A stretch of 64,000 nucleotides of DNA from GWE2-42-39 sp942493345 (GTDB lineage: Bacteria > Bacteroidota > Bacteroidia > Bacteroidales > Prolixibacteraceae), in contig OW818695.1 in assembly GCA_942493345.1 (NCBI GenBank), positions 3,658,001-3,722,000 of the forward strand, given 5' to 3'. A program made the translations under genes and the position numbers. Of the stretch, positions 61,301 to 64,000 are shown in pieces; the first letter of the stretch is position 1; each line of letters begins with the position of its first letter. The notes below the pieces were generated by a model. It was given only the letters and a program-made list of their open reading frames with translations, had not been told where the DNA came from and did not search any database.

Positions 61301-62765
61301 CCAAAGCGAACGAAACTACCTGTGCCATCGGACGGAACATTTTTCCTTCGATGCCTACCAATGTTAAAATCGGTACATAAACGATCAGGATGATGATTTG
61401 TCCGAAAGTGGCGCTGCTCATCATTTGTTTAGCCGATTCAAATACCGTTTCATCCATTTGTTGCTGAGAGAGTCTTTTTATTCCCGGGTGATGGTGCTTG
61501 CTCATCGTGATCCGGTGAACTACGCTTTCGACGATGATGACCGCTCCGTCTACAATCAACCCGAAGTCGATGGCCCCAAGGCTCATCAGGTTTCCGGATA
61601 CGCCAAATAAATTCATCAGGGAAATTGCAAAAAGCATGGAAAGCGGAATAACCGAAGCAACAATCAGTCCGGCCCTCATGTTTCCAAGGAATAATACCAA
61701 AATGAAGATAACAATCAGTGCTCCCTCAATCAGGTTCGTTGAAACTGTTCCGATCGCACGGTTCACGAGGTCTGAGCGGTTCAGGTAGGGATCGATTTTT
61801 ACGCCTTTGGGCAACGACTTTTGAACCGATGCGATGCGTGCCTCAACCTCTTTGATAACTTCATTGGCATTTGCTCCTTTCAACATCATAACAACACCGC
61901 CAACAGCTTCGGTTGTATCGACAACAAAAGCACCATAACGGATTGCATTGCCGTATTGAACCGTTGCAACATCGCGTATTAAAACAGGGATTCCCGAGGG
62001 ACTGTTTTTTACGACAATCTTTTCAATGTCTTCCAGCGTTTTAATCAGTCCTAAACCCCGGATGAAATATGCGGTTGGCTTTTTATCAATATAGGCGCTG
62101 CCCGTGTTTTCATTGTTGTTTTCCAGCGCATCGAAGATGTCGGTAAGCGCAAGGTTCATGCTCCTGAGCCTTTCGGGGTTGACCGCAATTTCGTACTGTT
62201 TTACGAACCCTCCGTAACTATTGATGTCGGCTACACCCGGGGTGCCCAGCATTTCGCGGCGCACCACCCAATCCTGTATGGTGCGCAGTTCCATCGGGTT
62301 ATATTTTTCTTCATAGCCTTTTTCAACGGCAAGGTGGTACTGATATATTTCGCCCAACCCGGTTGAAATAGGAGCCAACTCTATGTTCGCCAGTCCTTCA
62401 GGAATCATTTCCTCGGCTTCTTTGAGCCGTTCGCCTAATTGTTGCCGTGCCCAGTAGATATCAACATTGTCTTTAAATACAATGGTAACCACCGACAAGC
62501 CTAAGCGGGAAATAGAGCGAAGCTCAATAATATCCGGAATATTGGCAACTGCTACTTCGATGGGGGCCGTAATGAAACTTTCTACTTCCTGCACGGCTAA
62601 TGATGGTGCAATCGAAATTACCTGCACCTGGTTGTTGGTATTGTCGGGGGTTGCGTCGATGGGCAATTGGGTCAGGGAATAGATTCCCCAGCCAATTAAT
62701 GCCACAACAAACAGTCCAACAATAAACTTATTCTTTATTGAAAAATGGATGATGCGTTCTATCAT
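58374..62765 (-). CDS. CzcA/CusA-type RND metal pump fused to an outer-membrane factor
   Basis: A 1463-residue fusion. Residues 1-1040 form a heavy-metal RND pump: 12 membrane helices and two large periplasmic loops. The proton-relay motif in the fourth helix is DFGLIVDGAVIIVES (about residue 400), as in CzcA. Loop region GAGEIPTDPTPMETGDY resembles the CzcA/CusA branch. Residues about 1070-1463 are a TolC/CzcC outer-membrane factor (ASTINMKQAVQIALDNNLAIRSSAYSV). Between them lies a former signal peptide (KTLSAILLFTIGSSFSNAIHAQ at about 1045-1067). Such fusions are known in Bacteroidota. Likely metals are Zn/Co/Cd or Cu/Ag; the sequence does not decide. Confidence 0.94.
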   Translation of the reverse strand: MIERIIHFSIKNKFIVGLFVVALIGWGIYSLTQLPIDATPDNTNNQVQVISIAPSLAVQEVESFITAPIEVAVANIPDIIELRSISRLGLSVVTIVFKDNVDIYWARQQLGERLKEAEEMIPEGLANIELAPISTGLGEIYQYHLAVEKGYEEKYNPMELRTIQDWVVRREMLGTPGVADINSYGGFVKQYEIAVNPERLRSMNLALTDIFDALENNNENTGSAYIDKKPTAYFIRGLGLIKTLEDIEKIVVKNSPSGIPVLIRDVATVQYGNAIRYGAFVVDTTEAVGGVVMMLKGANANEVIKEVEARIASVQKSLPKGVKIDPYLNRSDLVNRAIGTVSTNLIEGALIVIFILVLFLGNMRAGLIVASVIPLSMLFAISLMNLFGVSGNLMSLGAIDFGLIVDGAVIIVESVVHRITMSKHHHPGIKRLSQQQMDETVFESAKQMMSSATFGQIIILIVYVPILTLVGIEGKMFRPMAQVVSFALVGATILSLTYVPMISSLFMGKSTEHKPNLSDKLMAWFHKIFNPAILFALKHKAAVTISAIALFVASLFIFNSLGGEFIPQLEEGDLAAGVMTLQGGSLSNTVETVEKANKILLNNFPEIIHTVCKIGAGEIPTDPTPMETGDYIITLKDKSEWTSAETREELIGKMEEALIPLAGVKFEFQQPIQMRFNELMTGSKQDIAVKIFGDDLNVLAEKASDVEKLIQNIEGIEDINVEKVTGLAQIQIEYNRDRLAQYGLSVEDVNRVLRAAFAGSQAGVVYDEEKRFGMVVRLDKDYRQNLDDVKNLLVALPNNGQIPFDQLAKIEIKSGPAQVSRESTKRRITIGFNVRNRDVQSVINDVSRQIDSQVKLPMGYYVTYGGQFQNLQAAQARLAVAVPVALLLIFVLLYFSFHSVKQALLIFTAVPMAVIGGIFALWLRNMNFSISAGVGFIALFGIAVLNGIVLISEFNRLEKEGITDIKERVLKGLKTRLRPVIMTAAAASLGFLPMALSTSAGAEVQKPLATVVIGGLITATLLTLFVLPIFYMFFSTHSFRSVFKTKSAKTLSAILLFTIGSSFSNAIHAQKASTINMKQAVQIALDNNLAIRSSAYSVDVQKALKGASLDLPKTEISGEYGRVNSYTNDNSFTVSQSFAFPTVYINQNKLAQANIKSSEWQLKASQIEIATQVKQVYCQLAYLHSKQKLFSYQDSLYSGFLRAAELRAKTGETNRLEMISVRSQSLEIKNQLQQIYADLKIYNRNLQTLLNSEATIFPSDTVLTRIDFSPIADSLAVAGNPSAGYIRQQVEIARVEKNLERSRMMPDFNIGYFSQTMQGIQEVNGMPRTFDSGDRFNGIQAGITIPLWFAPYTSRTKAAKLKEQVAQTNFEYYLKSLSGNYNSLLGEYSKYKNSVGYYEKQAIPEADLIIEQATRSYKAGAMDYIDYILNLSRALSIKQNYLEALNNYNQTIISIDFITGKIF

Positions 62766-62870
62766 AATGAAATATCTTTAGTTGTTTCCTTTTGTTCTTT
62801 TGATAATTTTTCCCGGAAACTCATGGAAATGATTTCTCATTTCTTCCGGAAAGAAAGAAAAACTTACGGA

Positions 62871-63257
62871 TTAAACTAAAGCAGGAGGGGCCCGGAGAAG
62901 GGATAGTTTCAGAATCCCGGAATCGATTAACGGGGGTTGAAAATTATTAAACCTGATTTGCAGAAGAACTAAATCAGTAATAATTGAATCAACATTTTCA
63001 ATAGTGTATAAATTGAGCGAAGGGAAATTCAGGTTTGCATTAACCGACGGTGTCGATTTATTAAAAGCAAGGTCATTAAAGGCATGGCAATGTCCTGGAA
63101 AAACGGGAACGTTTCTTGAATTTTCTTCATGGGAAGAACATGCCTCCGAACGATCGGAATAAAAATGGTGATCGTGCGGGATAAATTGATGGGCCAGTAT
63201 GACCAGCATTGCAAGCCATAAGAACGAAGATGCAATATGTTTTGACTTTTTACCCAC
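62871..63257 (-). CDS. Small His-rich exported protein of the efflux operon
   Basis: A 128-residue protein of unknown family. A hydrophobic segment at about residues 10-24 (SSFLWLAMLVILAHQF) is followed by a His-rich cluster HQFIPHDHHFYSD, then a Cys/Glu region (SEACSSHEENSR) and HCHAFNDLAF. The start is a GTG at 63257, preceded by a TAGGAG-like box. His/Cys clusters at a membrane exit suggest metal capture for the pump that follows; similar small proteins often precede Cus/Czc pumps in Bacteroidota. A TATATTTG element lies just upstream (63289-63296). The gap to the pump gene is about 105 bases. Confidence 0.7.
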   Translation of the reverse strand: MGKKSKHIASSFLWLAMLVILAHQFIPHDHHFYSDRSEACSSHEENSRNVPVFPGHCHAFNDLAFNKSTPSVNANLNFPSLNLYTIENVDSIITDLVLLQIRFNNFQPPLIDSGILKLSLLRAPPALV

Positions 63258-63288
63258 TCCTAAATATCACTTTGTTTTAAAAATCAGA

Positions 63289-63296
63289 CAAATATA
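63289..63296 (-). promoter_or_regulatory. Probable -7 element of the efflux operon
   Basis: On the minus strand TATATTTG matches TAnnTTTG, 31 bases before the GTG of the His-rich protein. No -33 TTG at the expected distance. Confidence 0.42.
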
Positions 63297-63494
63297 GCTA
63301 TTATCTTTAAAACGAAAATGAATTAATATTTGGAATGACCTGTGGGATAGGGTGAGAAAGAGATTCTTTTTTTGGACCCGAGATCTAAGATAGTTTCGTA
63401 ACTTTAACTGATTTCGCTTTTTAACTGATTTTTAGGCGATTTTATTTCCATGATGGACAAAATAAAAACAAATCAAAAACTAATTTTGCAGGTC

Positions 63495-64000
63495 ATGAAA
63501 CAGATTTTGATATTTGGTGTTTTTTTGTTTGTGTTGTTTTCTTGTATCAATCAGGGAGCCAAACGAGCTGATCAGGCTGCCAAAGAAAAAGTTGAACAGG
63601 ATAGTATTGTTATTATAGAAAAACCTTTCGCTGACAATCCGTCAAAAATTGAGTATAAAATTTCGGTACTAAAAGGGACCACTCTTCGACACGGGCTTCA
63701 GCAACGATATTATCCGCATGGTAGCTTGTATTCCGAAATTCCCTATGTCAGAAATGAACGAAACGGGATTGCATATACCTATTACAAGGTATTTAAAGGG
63801 GAAAAACCTGCGGTTTGGAAAGAGCAGACTTACCTGAAAGGGAAGCTGAATGGTATTTGTAAACGATATTATGAAAATGGAAAGATTCAATCGGAATATG
63901 AATACAAAGACGGAATGCCAGCCTTCGGACTAAAAGAATATAACGAATCGGGTGGTGAAATTAAACAGCCCGAATTGAGTGTAAAAAGCAGTGCTACTGA
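63495..64000 (+). CDS. MORN-repeat (YwqK-like) lipoprotein, 3' end outside window
   Basis: The first 168 codons are in the window and the frame stays open to the right edge. Signal sequence QILIFGVFLFVLFSC with a lipobox Cys at residue 17. The mature part has repeated YxxGxLxSEIPYVRNERNGIAYTYY and YLKGKLNGICKRYYENGKIQSEYEYKDG units, the MORN-variant pattern of the toxin-antitoxin YwqK/lipoprotein family. These repeats form beta-hairpins and are widespread in Bacteroidota surface lipoproteins; no toxin is implied by the name here. The ATG at 63495 is chosen for the signal peptide. It is divergent from the efflux operon. Confidence 0.85.
   Translation, partial: MKQILIFGVFLFVLFSCINQGAKRADQAAKEKVEQDSIVIIEKPFADNPSKIEYKISVLKGTTLRHGLQQRYYPHGSLYSEIPYVRNERNGIAYTYYKVFKGEKPAVWKEQTYLKGKLNGICKRYYENGKIQSEYEYKDGMPAFGLKEYNESGGEIKQPELSVKSSAT

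Noticed and set aside
1..64000. CRISPR array, prophage or rRNA operon
   Set aside because: No regularly spaced direct repeats, no cluster of phage structural genes and no rRNA sequence were seen.

Overview
The window looks like chromosome from an anaerobic or facultative member of the Bacteroidota, probably of the Marinilabiliales/Prolixibacteraceae type. This is inferred from gene content: DUF4270, DUF4249 and DUF4907 lipoproteins, TonB-dependent receptors with a carboxypeptidase-like N-terminal domain, an OmpA/TPR/PD40 protein, stacked parvulin genes next to MoxR and an OstA-like gene, a 2-oxoacid:ferredoxin oxidoreductase, and several TAnnTTTG (-7) promoter elements with little Shine-Dalgarno use. 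No 16S rRNA is present, so the genus is not certain.

Layout. 1-3.1 kb: the start of an ion-pump/hydrogenase-type membrane subunit, divergent from a Crp/Fnr regulator, then glutamate formimidoyltransferase and a small methyltransferase. 3.2-7.0 kb: an accessory block of poorly known genes directly downstream of a tRNA-Pro(CGG) 3' end, including an orphan C-terminal module of a contractile-injection-system tape-measure protein. 7.6-11.6 kb: housekeeping genes (esterase, RRM protein, RlmI-type methyltransferase, RNase D-like exonuclease, DUF5063). 11.6-14.05 kb: a small island with hairpin repeats, a membrane-tethered receiver-like protein, a RhuM-family protein and a cut-off ORF. 14.06-25.4 kb: recQ, guaB, three parvulin/SurA-type chaperones, MoxR, an OstA-like protein and a 2-hydroxyacid dehydrogenase.

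25.5-31.6 kb is the most interesting region. It is a corrinoid methyl-transfer gene set on the minus strand: corrinoid protein, UROD-family methyltransferase fused to two thioredoxin-like domains, homocysteine methyltransferase, CobW-type GTPase and a MetH-type reactivation domain. A divergent AraC regulator precedes it. Together these look like a split methionine synthase in which the methyl-folate module is replaced by a UROD-family methyltransferase. The true methyl donor cannot be read from the sequence.

31.9-47.2 kb: an orphan LytTR regulator, a TonB receptor/DUF4249 pair, outer-membrane and surface lipoprotein genes (DUF4270, six-bladed Kelch, DUF4907), a PorE-like OmpA protein, a GIN-domain lipoprotein, an iron alcohol dehydrogenase, a decayed coding fragment, and a lipoprotein translationally coupled to a truncated protease-like gene. 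47.1-57 kb: a GH78-like glycosidase, hldD, folE, a lipid A-type acyltransferase, korAB and a gamma-carbonic anhydrase. 57-63.3 kb: a metal-efflux operon (His-rich small protein, CzcA-type pump fused to its outer-membrane factor, adaptor). The window ends inside a MORN-repeat lipoprotein gene.
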